Below are positions 34,587 to 42,350 of a stretch of DNA of 64,000 bases, in pieces. The stretch's first letter is position 1. Each line of letters opens with the position of its first letter. This DNA comes from Maccoyibacter intestinihominis (GTDB lineage: Bacteria > Bacillota > Clostridia > Lachnospirales > Lachnospiraceae). The DNA lies in the NCBI RefSeq assembly GCF_040096355.1, contig NZ_JBBMEX010000005.1, positions 62,001 through 126,000 on the forward strand. Direction: 5' to 3'. Both the position numbers and the translations under genes were made by a program. Below the pieces are notes generated by a model, which was not told where the DNA came from, made no database searches, and worked only from the letters and a program-made list of their open reading frames with translations.

Positions 34587-35768
34587 ATGGCAGAAAAAGT
34601 AGTTTTAGCAGGCGCATGTCGTACAGCAATCGGAACTATGGGAGGAGCTTTAAGCACAACTCCGGCTCCAGTTTTAGGATCTATCGTTATTAAAGAAGCA
34701 TTAAACAGAGCTGGTGTACCAGCAGAAAAAGTTGATCACGTATATATGGGATGTGTAATCCAGGCAGGATTAGGCCAGAACGTAGCACGTCAGGCTTCCA
34801 TCAAAGCAGGATTACCAATCGAGACACCGGCAGTTACAGTAAACGTTGTATGTGGTTCTGGTCTGAACTGCGTAAACATGGCTGCACAGATGATTAAAGC
34901 AGGAGATGCTGACATCGTAGTAGCAGGTGGTATGGAAAATATGTCTATGGCACCATACGCAGATATGAGCGGACGTTATGGACACAGAATGAACAACGCT
35001 ACTTTAGTAGATACCATGGTAAACGATGCATTATGGGATGCATTCAACAACTACCACATGGGAATCACAGCAGAGAACGTAGCAGAGCAGTGGGGCTTAA
35101 CTCGTGAGCAGTTAGACGAGTTCGCAGCAACTTCACAGCAGAAATGCGAAGCAGCTCAGAAAGCTGGAAAATTCAAAGATGAGATCGTTCCTGTAGAAGT
35201 TAAGAAGAAAAAAGAGACTGTTATCGTAGATACAGACGAAGGACCACGTCCTGGAACAACAAAAGAGAGCATCTCCAAATTACGCCCGGCATTCAAGCCA
35301 GACGGAATTGTTACAGCAGCTAACGCTTCCGGAATCAATGACGGAGCAGCAGCAGTTGTTGTTATGAGCGAGAAAGCAGCAAAAGAATTAGGCGTTAAGC
35401 CAATGGCTACATTCGTAGCAGGAGCACTTGGCGGAGTTGACCCATCTATCATGGGTGTTGGACCGGTTGCTTCCACAAAGAAAGTATTCGAGAAGACAGG
35501 CTTAACAATTGATGATATGGACTTAGTAGAAGCTAACGAAGCATTCGCAGCACAGTCCTTAGCAGTAGCACATGACTTAAACTTCGATATGAGCAAAGTT
35601 AACGTAAACGGTGGTGCGATCGCACTTGGACATCCGGTAGGAGCTTCAGGATGCCGTATCCTTGTTACACTGTTACACGAGATGCAGAGAAGAGACGCTA
35701 AGAAAGGTCTTGCAACACTTTGCATCGGTGGTGGAATGGGATGCTCTACTATCGTTGAGAGAGACTAA
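34587..35768 (+). CDS. thlA: Acetyl-CoA acetyltransferase (thiolase)
   Basis: 393 residues, normal for the biosynthetic thiolase. The acyl-carrying Cys is in VVCGSGLNCVNMAAQ (about 85-99), His in GGAIALGHPVGASG, and the second Cys in CIGGGMGCSTIVERD. It condenses two acetyl-CoA to acetoacetyl-CoA, the first step to butyrate. Strong AAAAGGAG site 8 bases before the ATG. First gene of thlA-hbd-bcd-etfB-etfA. Confidence 0.97.
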   Translation: MAEKVVLAGACRTAIGTMGGALSTTPAPVLGSIVIKEALNRAGVPAEKVDHVYMGCVIQAGLGQNVARQASIKAGLPIETPAVTVNVVCGSGLNCVNMAAQMIKAGDADIVVAGGMENMSMAPYADMSGRYGHRMNNATLVDTMVNDALWDAFNNYHMGITAENVAEQWGLTREQLDEFAATSQQKCEAAQKAGKFKDEIVPVEVKKKKETVIVDTDEGPRPGTTKESISKLRPAFKPDGIVTAANASGINDGAAAVVVMSEKAAKELGVKPMATFVAGALGGVDPSIMGVGPVASTKKVFEKTGLTIDDMDLVEANEAFAAQSLAVAHDLNFDMSKVNVNGGAIALGHPVGASGCRILVTLLHEMQRRDAKKGLATLCIGGGMGCSTIVERD

Positions 35769-35787
35769 TCAACAACAGGTATCAATA

Positions 35788-35809
35788 GCCGGTGTCTGAT
35801 GACACCGGC
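35788..35809 (+). promoter_or_regulatory. Intercistronic hairpin thlA-hbd
   Basis: GCCGGTGTC (35788-35796) pairs perfectly with GACACCGGC (35801-35809) around a 4-base loop. No T run follows, so it is more likely an mRNA processing or stability element than a terminator. Confidence 0.6.
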
Positions 35810-35846
35810 ATCAAAAGTTAATAAAATTCCATAAGGAGGAACTGAC

Positions 35847-36686
35847 ATGAAAGTTGGTATTATTGGAGCAGGAACCATGGGTTCCGGTATTGCACAGGCA
35901 TTTGCACAGACAGAAGGATATGAAGTATGCTTATGTGATATTAATGACGAATTTGCAGCAAACGGAAAAGCTAAAATTGCAAAAGGATTTGAGAAGAGAG
36001 TTGCAAAAGGCAAAATGGAGCAGGCAGCTGCAGATGCTATCTTAAACAAAATCGTTACAGGTACAAAAGAAATTTGTACAGATTGTGACTTAATCGTTGA
36101 GGCAGCTCTTGAGGTAATGGATGTTAAAAAACAGACATTCAAAGAGTTACAGGATATCGTAAAGAAAGATTGTATCTTCGCTACAAATACATCTTCCCTT
36201 TCTATCACAGAAATCGGTGCAGGAATTGACAGACCGGTAATCGGTATGCATTTCTTCAACCCGGCTCCTGTTATGAAACTGATCGAGGTTATCAAAGGCG
36301 AGAATACACCGGACGAGTTAAAAGACAAGATCGTTGCTATTTCTAAAGAGATCGGTAAGACTCCTGTAGAAGTAAACGAAGCTGCTGGTTTCGTTGTAAA
36401 CAGAATCTTAATCCCATATGTAAACGAAGGTGTTGGCATCCTTGCTGACGGCGTTGCTTCTGTAGAAGGAATCGACACAGCTATGAAATTAGGTGCAAAC
36501 CATCCAATGGGACCATTAGAGTTAGGTGACTTAATCGGATTAGATATCTGCCTTGCTATCATGAACGTATTATATGATGAGACAGGCGATCCTAAATACC
36601 GCCCACATCCATTACTTAAGAAAATGGTACGTGCAGGCAAATTAGGACGTAAGACAGGCATCGGATTCTACGACTATTCAAAATAA
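35847..36686 (+). CDS. hbd: 3-hydroxybutyryl-CoA dehydrogenase
   Basis: 279 residues. NAD-binding loop VGIIGAGTMGSGIAQAFAQ at the N-terminus, catalytic His in GMHFFNPAPVMKLIEVI, and GFVVNRILIPYVNEG at the start of the dimerisation domain. It reduces acetoacetyl-CoA to 3-hydroxybutyryl-CoA. The next pathway step (crotonase, crt) has no gene in this cluster. Ribosome site AAGGAGG. Confidence 0.96.
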   Translation: MKVGIIGAGTMGSGIAQAFAQTEGYEVCLCDINDEFAANGKAKIAKGFEKRVAKGKMEQAAADAILNKIVTGTKEICTDCDLIVEAALEVMDVKKQTFKELQDIVKKDCIFATNTSSLSITEIGAGIDRPVIGMHFFNPAPVMKLIEVIKGENTPDELKDKIVAISKEIGKTPVEVNEAAGFVVNRILIPYVNEGVGILADGVASVEGIDTAMKLGANHPMGPLELGDLIGLDICLAIMNVLYDETGDPKYRPHPLLKKMVRAGKLGRKTGIGFYDYSK

Positions 36687-36707
36687 TAAAATGAGCAGAA
36701 GGAATAA

Positions 36708-36723
36708 CGGGGAAAATTCCCCG
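36708..36723 (+). promoter_or_regulatory. Intercistronic hairpin hbd-bcd
   Basis: CGGGGAA (36708-36714) pairs with TTCCCCG (36717-36723), with possible outer pairing GGAA/TTCC (36701-36704 with 36727-36730). It lies in the 130-base gap between the two genes. Confidence 0.55.
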
Positions 36724-36816
36724 CTGTTCCGTATATGAAATACCTCAAGATGAAACAAGCATTTTGGGGAATTTGCTCGTTTTAAAATAAATAAAGTAAA
36801 TGGAGGAATATAAATC

Positions 36817-37971
36817 ATGGATTTTTGTTTAGATAAAAAACATGAAATGGCGAGAACTCTTTTCAAAGAATTCGCTGAGACAGAAGTAAAACCTCTCGCT
36901 CAGGAGGTTGACGAGACAGAACATTTCCCGGCAGGAACTGTTGAGAAAATGGCAAAAGCAGGCTTTATGGGAATTCCTGTACCAAAGGAGTACGGCGGAC
37001 AGGGATGTGATCCTCTTACATATACCATGTGTGTAGAAGAGTTATCAAAAGTTTGTGCAACAACAGGCGTTATCGTATCTGCACATACATCTCTTTGCAT
37101 CGACCCGATCATGACATATGGTACAGAAGAGCAGAAGAAAAAATATGTAACACCACTTGCAAAAGGTGAAAAACTTGGTGCTTTCGGTTTAACAGAGCCG
37201 GGTGCTGGAACAGATGCTCAGGGATGCCAGACAAAAGCAGTTTTAGATGGTGACGAGTGGGTATTAAACGGATCTAAATGTTTCATCACAAACGGTGAAG
37301 TTGCAGACGTATATATCATCATTGCTATCACAAGCGTAACAGAGGATAAGAGAGGAAGAAAGAAAAAGAACTTCTCCGCATTTATCGTAGAAAAAGGTGC
37401 TCCGGGATTCTCCTTCGGAACAAAAGAGAAGAAGATGGGTATCCGTGGTTCATCCACATATGAGTTAATCTTTGAGGATTGCAGAATTCCAAAAGATGCT
37501 TTATTAGGACCTGAAGGAAAAGGTTTCCCAATCGCAATGCATACATTAGACGGTGGACGTATCGGTATCGCTGCTCAGGCTCTTGGTATTGCTGAAGGTG
37601 CATTAGATGCAACTATCGCATATGTAAAAGAGAGAAAACAGTTCGGTCGTACAATCGCTCAGCAGCAGAACACTCAGTTCCAGTTAGCTGATATGGCAGC
37701 AAAGATTGATGCAGCAAAATTCCTTGTATATAGAGCAGCTATGGCAAAAGCAACACAGAAAGTATATTCTGTAGAAGCAGCTAAAGCAAAATTATTTGCA
37801 GCTGAGACCGCTATGGACGTAACAACAAGATGCGTTCAGTTATTCGGTGGATACGGATACATCAGAGAGTACGATGTAGAGCGTATGATGCGTGATGCTA
37901 AGATCACAGAGATTTACGAAGGAACTTCAGAAGTTCAGCGTATGGTTATCTCTGGTGCTTTATTAAAATAA
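36817..37971 (+). CDS. bcd: Butyryl-CoA dehydrogenase
   Basis: 384 residues of the acyl-CoA dehydrogenase family. FAD/substrate motifs include FGLTEPGAGTDAQG, CFITNGEVADVYI and the C-terminal YEGTSEVQRMVISGALLK, whose Glu (EIYEGTSE) is the catalytic base. With EtfAB it couples crotonyl-CoA reduction to ferredoxin reduction (electron bifurcation). It lies directly before etfB-etfA. Confidence 0.96.
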   Translation: MDFCLDKKHEMARTLFKEFAETEVKPLAQEVDETEHFPAGTVEKMAKAGFMGIPVPKEYGGQGCDPLTYTMCVEELSKVCATTGVIVSAHTSLCIDPIMTYGTEEQKKKYVTPLAKGEKLGAFGLTEPGAGTDAQGCQTKAVLDGDEWVLNGSKCFITNGEVADVYIIIAITSVTEDKRGRKKKNFSAFIVEKGAPGFSFGTKEKKMGIRGSSTYELIFEDCRIPKDALLGPEGKGFPIAMHTLDGGRIGIAAQALGIAEGALDATIAYVKERKQFGRTIAQQQNTQFQLADMAAKIDAAKFLVYRAAMAKATQKVYSVEAAKAKLFAAETAMDVTTRCVQLFGGYGYIREYDVERMMRDAKITEIYEGTSEVQRMVISGALLK

Positions 37972-38031
37972 TCGCGATTCCAGCGGATTGAAAATGAAGT
38001 CATTAAATCAAACATAAGGAGTGAAATTACC

Positions 38032-38814
38032 GTGAAAATAGTTGTATGTGTAAAACAGGTACCGGATACAAAAGGCGGAGTTAAATTTAATCCGGACGGT
38101 ACATTAGACAGAGGTGCGATGCTTACAATCATGAACCCAGACGATAAAGCTGGTTTAGAGGCAGCACTGAGAATTAAAGATGAGTACGGCGCAGAGGTTA
38201 CTGTACTTACAATGGGTCTTCCAAAAGCAGAGGAAGTTCTTCGTGAAGCTATGGCAATGGGAGCTGACAAGGGAATCCTTGTAACAGATAGAGTATTAGG
38301 TGGAGCTGATACATGGGCTACATCTACAACTATCGCAGGAGCTCTTAGAAACATCGATTATGATTTAATCATTACAGGTCGTCAGGCTATCGATGGTGAT
38401 ACTGCACAGGTTGGACCACAGATTGCAGAGCATTTAAATCTTCCTGTAATCTCTTATGCACAGGATATCAAGATTGATGGAGATTCTGTTATCGTACAGC
38501 GTCAGTATGAAGACAGATACCATGAATTAAAAGCAAAAATGCCTTGCTTAATTACAGCATTATCTGAGTTAAACCAGCCACGTTACATGACTCCGGGCGG
38601 AATCTTCGATGCTTATGATCAGGAGATTACTGTATGGGGCAGAGCTGACTTAAAAGACGTAGATGATTCTGACCTTGGATTAAAAGGTTCTCCTACACAG
38701 ATCGCAAAAGCATCTGACAAAGTTCGTAAAGGTGCAGGCGAAAAAGTTACTCTTGATGCAACAGAGTCTGTTGACTACATCATGGGTAAATTAAAAGAGA
38801 AACATGTAATCTAA
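38032..38814 (+). CDS. etfB: Electron transfer flavoprotein beta subunit
   Basis: 260 residues from a GTG with TAAGGAGTG upstream. It begins MKIVVCVKQVPDTKGGVKFN and contains DGDTAQVGPQIAEHL. In butyrate producers it binds the bifurcating FAD with EtfA. It overlaps neither neighbour; etfA follows after 28 bases. Confidence 0.96.
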   Translation: MKIVVCVKQVPDTKGGVKFNPDGTLDRGAMLTIMNPDDKAGLEAALRIKDEYGAEVTVLTMGLPKAEEVLREAMAMGADKGILVTDRVLGGADTWATSTTIAGALRNIDYDLIITGRQAIDGDTAQVGPQIAEHLNLPVISYAQDIKIDGDSVIVQRQYEDRYHELKAKMPCLITALSELNQPRYMTPGGIFDAYDQEITVWGRADLKDVDDSDLGLKGSPTQIAKASDKVRKGAGEKVTLDATESVDYIMGKLKEKHVI

Positions 38815-38842
38815 TAAGAATAAGGAAAAGTGGTGAATAAAA

Positions 38843-39868
38843 GTGGAAAAAATGAACTTAGAGGAATATAAAGGAGTATTTGTCTTTGCACAGCAGGTTG
38901 ACAATGAGTTAACCCCAATCGCTTTTGAGTTAATTGGAAAGGGTAAAGACTTAGCAAAAGATTTAAACACTGATGTTACAGCTGTACTTATTGGTTCCGA
39001 CGTAAAGAGCCTTGCTGACGAGTTAGCAGAGTACGGTGCTGACAAAGTTATCGTTGTAGACGATCCTGAATTAAAAGACTACAGAACAGAGCCATATGCT
39101 CATGCACTTGCATCTGTAATCAAAGAGTACAAACCGGAGATCATGTTAGTAGGTGCTACAGCAATCGGTAGAGATTTAGGACCTCGTGTATCCGCAAGAG
39201 TTAAAACAGGTTTAACAGCAGATTGTACTGTACTTGAAATCGGTGAGTTCAAAGGTGTTGCAAACCAGTTATTAATGACTCGTCCTGCATTCGGTGGTAA
39301 CACAATCGCTACTATCGCTTGCCCTAACACACGTCCTCAGATGGCAACAGTACGTCCGGGCGTTATGCAGAAATTAGAGCCTGTAAAAGGTGCTAAAGCA
39401 GAAGTTATCGAGTACAACCCAGGATTTACTCCTGACAACAAATATGTTGAAATCTTAAAAGTTGTAAAAGAAGCTAAGAGTGCAGAGAACATCATGGACG
39501 CTAAGATCTTAGTATCCGGTGGTCGTGGAGTTGGTTCTGCAGAGAACTTCAAAATGCTTCAGGATTTAGCAGATGTACTTGGCGGAATGGTTAGCTGCTC
39601 TCGTGCAGTAGTAGAGAATGGCTGGAAACCAGTTGATGTTCAGGTAGGTCAGACAGGTAAGACTGTACGTCCTAACTTATACTTCGCAATCGGTATTTCC
39701 GGAGCAATCCAGCACGTTGCAGGTATGGAAGAATCTGATATCATCATCGCAATCAACAAAGATGAGGATGCTCCAATCTTTGATGTAGCTGATTACGGTA
39801 TCGTTGGAGACTTAAACAAGATCGTTCCAGCATTAACAGAGGCTTTAAAAGCTGAGTTAAACAAATAA
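38843..39868 (+). CDS. etfA: Electron transfer flavoprotein alpha subunit
   Basis: 341 residues from a GTG. The N-terminal nucleotide-binding-like domain ends near residue 200. The C-terminal FAD domain includes ILVSGGRGVGSAENF, CSRAVVENGW, and GQTGKTVRPNLYFAIGISGAIQH. It forms the bifurcating complex with EtfB and Bcd. A strong terminator follows at 39892. Confidence 0.96.
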   Translation: MEKMNLEEYKGVFVFAQQVDNELTPIAFELIGKGKDLAKDLNTDVTAVLIGSDVKSLADELAEYGADKVIVVDDPELKDYRTEPYAHALASVIKEYKPEIMLVGATAIGRDLGPRVSARVKTGLTADCTVLEIGEFKGVANQLLMTRPAFGGNTIATIACPNTRPQMATVRPGVMQKLEPVKGAKAEVIEYNPGFTPDNKYVEILKVVKEAKSAENIMDAKILVSGGRGVGSAENFKMLQDLADVLGGMVSCSRAVVENGWKPVDVQVGQTGKTVRPNLYFAIGISGAIQHVAGMEESDIIIAINKDEDAPIFDVADYGIVGDLNKIVPALTEALKAELNK

Positions 39869-39891
39869 TCAGAATGATATAAGACTTAGAG

Positions 39892-39925
39892 GGACTGTCA
39901 CATGAATGTGTGGCAGTCCTTTTTT
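39892..39925 (+). terminator. Terminator of the butyrate operon
   Basis: GGACTGTCACA (39892-39902) pairs with TGTGTGGCAGTCC (39907-39919) allowing G-U, then TTTTTT. Confidence 0.88.
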
Positions 39926-39950
39926 GCGTTATAGGATTAGGGAATATTGT

Positions 39951-40040
39951 GTTTCTTATAGAGAAAAAAGCCCTTCGGGCAAAGATGTGCAGCTTGCGGA
40001 GAAGTAAATAGCTGCTATGCAGCACCGCTCGCGCGCGGAA
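39951..40040 (+). repeat. Intergenic repeat-like element related to 20222
   Basis: TTTCTTATAGAGAAAAAAGC, then a GCCC-TTC-GGGC hairpin and AAAGATG, matching the order at 20239-20270. A perfect GCTGC-TAT-GCAGC type hairpin (40011-40023) and a CGCTCGCGCGCGG stretch follow. It fills the gap between the butyrate operon and the toxin-antitoxin genes. Confidence 0.45.
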
Positions 40041-40054
40041 CAAAAACTGTGCTA

Positions 40055-40083
40055 TTGAAAACATAGATAATTTATGATAGAAT
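40055..40083 (+). promoter_or_regulatory. Promoter of the hicA-hicB unit
   Basis: TTGAAA (40055-40060), 17 bases, TAGAAT (40078-40083). Confidence 0.65.
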
Positions 40084-40128
40084 AAAGCGACTGAAAAACA
40101 GTTGCAAAGTGGGAGGTGATAATTATAA

Positions 40129-40386
40129 ATGCCAAAGAAAAGGGAACTGATTGAAAAATTATGTAGAAAGCCAATGCCAAAGAATTTTACAACAAGGGAA
40201 TTGGATATGTTGATGGGGAAATGCGGTTGTGAGAAATTTTCAGGAGGAAGAGGTTCGGGAATAGGATTTGTTCATTTGGAGACAAAGCGTATTTTACAGT
40301 TTGATGAACCTCATCCGGAACATGAGTTGTATGCATATCAAGTAAAAAAGACGATACAATTTCTAAAAGATATAGATGAGATATAA
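40129..40386 (+). CDS. hicA: HicA-like toxin (mRNA interferase family)
   Basis: 85 residues with a GGGAGGTGAT ribosome site. The layout is that of HicA: an N-terminal helix (KKRELIEKLCRKP), TTRELDMLMGKCGCEKFSGG, a turn and strand, a Pro-His segment (FDEPHPEHELYAY), and a final helix. Classical HicA has a catalytic His in a G-S-H turn; here the turn reads RGSGIGF, so that His is absent, as in the divergent branch with GSR. Activity is therefore uncertain. The hicB gene follows after 28 bases. Confidence 0.75.
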   Translation: MPKKRELIEKLCRKPMPKNFTTRELDMLMGKCGCEKFSGGRGSGIGFVHLETKRILQFDEPHPEHELYAYQVKKTIQFLKDIDEI

Positions 40387-40414
40387 CAGATGAGATTTTT
40401 GATAGGAGGAAAAA

Positions 40415-40903
40415 ATGAGTTCAATGCTGGAATACAAGGGTTATCATGCAACGGTTGAGTATGATGCAGAAGATGATATATTTGTGGGAGAGGTATTTGG
40501 TATTGCAGATTCTTTGAATTTTCATGGAACATCCGTGGAAGAACTGAAAGCAATGTTTCGACAAAGCATTGATAATTATTTAGAGTTATGTAAACAAATA
40601 GGTAAAAATCCAGAAAAAGAATTTCGGGGAAGTTTTAATGTAAGAATATCACCGGAGTTGCATCGTAAGGCAGCTTTGGAAGCAGAAAAGCAAAAGATAA
40701 CATTAAATCAATATGTCCTTAAGGCGATTGAAAAATCTTTTAAGCAGGAGAAGCTGGAAAATAGTAAAACGATTATTTATATGCCGTATGAGACAGCCAA
40801 AGTAGATTGGTTAAGCGGGGATGACCAGATGAGATTTGAAGGACACTATAAGAAAGGGATGTCATTAATAAAAGAGGAGAATGTATCTTATGTCAAAAAT
40901 TAA
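40415..40903 (+). CDS. hicB: HicB-like antitoxin with RHH domain and C-terminal extension
   Basis: 162 residues, ATG after AGGAGG. The N-terminal HicB fold (about 1-65, LEYKGYHATVEYDAEDDIFV, then HGTSVEELKAMFRQSIDNYL) is followed by a ribbon-helix-helix DNA-binding part (about 73-108: FNVRISPELHRKAALEAEKQ). Residues 111-162 are an extra tail with scattered Tyr, Trp and Met. In SecB-dependent antitoxins such a tail is the chaperone-addiction segment. Its 3' end overlaps the next gene by 14 bases. Confidence 0.85.
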   Translation: MSSMLEYKGYHATVEYDAEDDIFVGEVFGIADSLNFHGTSVEELKAMFRQSIDNYLELCKQIGKNPEKEFRGSFNVRISPELHRKAALEAEKQKITLNQYVLKAIEKSFKQEKLENSKTIIYMPYETAKVDWLSGDDQMRFEGHYKKGMSLIKEENVSYVKN

Positions 40904-41246
40904 AGATATAAAATTACTAAAAGCAGAGATAAATATCATGCGGAATATGCCGAAACAATGTGAATTAAAAGTAAAACGCAAAGCACAGATTAGTGCGCCG
41001 AAGGAAGAGGGAGACAGGACTGCTTTATTGAATTTAGGATTAAGTGTAGAGACAATAGAGAGTGAAGGCATTAAAATAGAGTTAGAGGCGGATACCATTT
41101 TGGAATTTGAAACGATTCCGGAGGATTATGTTAAAATCGGTGAGGAAATCTGTGTACCAATGGTACAGAAAGAGATGTTAAAAAGATTAGATGAGATGTT
41201 GGTTCAAATGGGGTATGAAAAGCTGCATTTGAGCGAAAAACTATAG
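40890..41246 (+). CDS. Small SecB-like protein overlapping hicB (possible TA-linked chaperone)
   Basis: 118 residues from ATG 40890, about 11 bases after GAGGAGA; an ATG at 40881 is too close to that site. It opens with KIKDIKLLKAEINI and alternates short strand-like segments. It ends with two helices and the piece EMLVQMGYEKLHL, the order seen in SecB-family chaperones (last helix then a short hydrophobic strand). It overlaps hicB, so the three are one unit. SecB assignment is by eye and could be wrong; a new small family is the alternative. Confidence 0.5.
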   Translation: MSKIKDIKLLKAEINIMRNMPKQCELKVKRKAQISAPKEEGDRTALLNLGLSVETIESEGIKIELEADTILEFETIPEDYVKIGEEICVPMVQKEMLKRLDEMLVQMGYEKLHLSEKL

Positions 41247-41281
41247 ACACAATTAATATGTGAAAAAATTAACAATAACTC

Positions 41282-41310
41282 TTGCAAACTGGTTTCTTTT
41301 ATAATATTAT
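41282..41310 (+). promoter_or_regulatory. Promoter of the ECF S-component gene
   Basis: TTGCAA (41282-41287), 17 bases, TATTAT (41305-41310). It gives a leader of about 160 bases. Confidence 0.6.
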
Positions 41311-41326
41311 AGAGTGAGTGTGAGCG

Positions 41327-41442
41327 AGTCAATATGTTACATGTTTGACGAGCGGCAAATAATGAGCAGATCCTGCTCATAATACACTAATGTGTCTGGT
41401 GTCAAATGGTTCGTAATAGAAACTAGGACGACCAATGATACC
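41327..41442 (+). promoter_or_regulatory. Folded leader upstream of the ECF S-component gene
   Basis: GTCAA/TTGAC hairpin (41327-41349), a perfect ATGAGCAG-ATC-CTGCTCAT hairpin (41362-41380), and a long-range helix between 41398-41414 and 41428-41442 (GGT-TCA-TGGT-CGT with ACGACCAATGATACC). S-component genes are often under riboswitches. I do not recognise TPP, FMN, cobalamin, THF or preQ1 consensus here. Confidence 0.45.
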
Positions 41443-41479
41443 GTTGTGACAGAAAAACCAGGAAAGAGAGGAAAAGACC

Positions 41480-42088
41480 ATGAGAAAAAATGGAAAACTG
41501 AATACCACTTATATGGTAGAGATGGCATTATTAATTGCGATCATTTTAATTATGGCTTTTACCCCTATCGGTTACATTAAGACATTCGGATTAGAAATTA
41601 CGCTGATTGTTGTTCCGGTGGCGGTAGGAGCTGTAGTGTTAGGACCGGCTGCAGGTGCAATTTTAGGAGGCGTATTTGGACTTACAAGTTTTATACAGTG
41701 CTTCGGAATGAGCGCATTTGGAGCGATGCTCTTAAGCATTAATCCGGCAGGAACATTTGTTGTATGTTTTGTAACACGTCTTGTAATGGGATGGTTGACA
41801 GGACTGATCGCACAGGGATTGAAAAAGGTAAAAGCATTAAAAGGAGCATCTGTCTTTATTGCAAACCTTTGCTGTCCACTGTTGAATACCCTGTTGTTTA
41901 TGACAACACTGATCCTGTTCTTCTACCAGACAGAATTTATCCAGGGACTTGCAAAAAATATGAAAGTGGCAAATCCGTTTGCCTTTGTTATTGCATTCGT
42001 TGGAGTGAACGGTTTAGTTGAGGCAGCAGCATGTTTCGTAGTTGGAAGTGCAATTACAAAAGCATTACAGCATTCCGTAAATAAATAG
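41480..42088 (+). CDS. ECF transporter S component (vitamin-binding; pantothenate-like by eye)
   Basis: 202 residues, ATG after AGAGAGG, with six hydrophobic segments. It carries the S-component pattern TLIVVPVAVGAVVLGPAAGAILGGVFGLTSF and later RLVMGWLTGLIAQGL. Such proteins bind a vitamin and dock onto a shared EcfAA'T energising module encoded elsewhere. The pattern is closest to PanT-like members, but the substrate is not certain; a pantothenate synthesis operon in the same window does not settle it. Confidence 0.8.
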   Translation: MRKNGKLNTTYMVEMALLIAIILIMAFTPIGYIKTFGLEITLIVVPVAVGAVVLGPAAGAILGGVFGLTSFIQCFGMSAFGAMLLSINPAGTFVVCFVTRLVMGWLTGLIAQGLKKVKALKGASVFIANLCCPLLNTLLFMTTLILFFYQTEFIQGLAKNMKVANPFAFVIAFVGVNGLVEAAACFVVGSAITKALQHSVNK

Positions 42089-42114
42089 AATAGATGCAGG
42101 GAGAACTGTTTGAG

Positions 42115-42196
42115 AAAAATACCTCTGAGACGATGTTGTGATATGTTCTGTATTGACACATATCCGTGATAGGACATTCGTATCAGGGGTATTTTG
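42115..42196 (+). terminator. Long-stem terminator after the ECF gene
   Basis: AAAAATACCTCTGA (42115-42128) pairs with TCAGGGGTATTTT (42183-42195); further pairing is possible inside the 54-base loop. Confidence 0.6.
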
Positions 42197-42200
42197 TATA

Positions 42201-42312
42201 TAGAGAATATTTTGTGTGGAGATATTTCATATGAAGAACATTCTATATCGAAGATATTTCATATTGAGAGGATTTCGCATTAGAAGTATTCTTTGATAAA
42301 GAATTTTGTGGT
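42201..42312 (+). repeat. Degenerate tandem repeat, about seven units of 15-16 bases
   Basis: Units resemble GAAGATATTTCATAT: TAGAGAATATTTTGTG, GGAGATATTTCATAT, GAAGAACATTCTATAT, CGAAGATATTTCATAT, TGAGAGGATTTCGCAT, TAGAAGTATTCTTTG, ATAAAGAATTTTGTG. They lie between the ECF terminator and the exonuclease III gene. They are too short and irregular for CRISPR. Confidence 0.6.
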
Positions 42313-42350
42313 AGAATGAACACAGAGTGTAAAGCAAGGAGGAACGAAAA

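Noticed and set aside
35156..35725. 189-codon open frame on the - strand opposite thlA
   Set aside because: Shadow of the strongly biased codons of thlA; no motif and no ribosome site.
35765..36661. 298-codon open frame on the - strand opposite hbd
   Set aside because: It is antisense to a clear hbd gene with family motifs along its whole length; no ribosome site, and the protein has low-complexity Ile/Ser/Pro text typical of shadow frames.
42201..42312. Possible CRISPR array
   Set aside because: Units are 15-16 bases, contiguous and degenerate, with no spacers and no cas genes.
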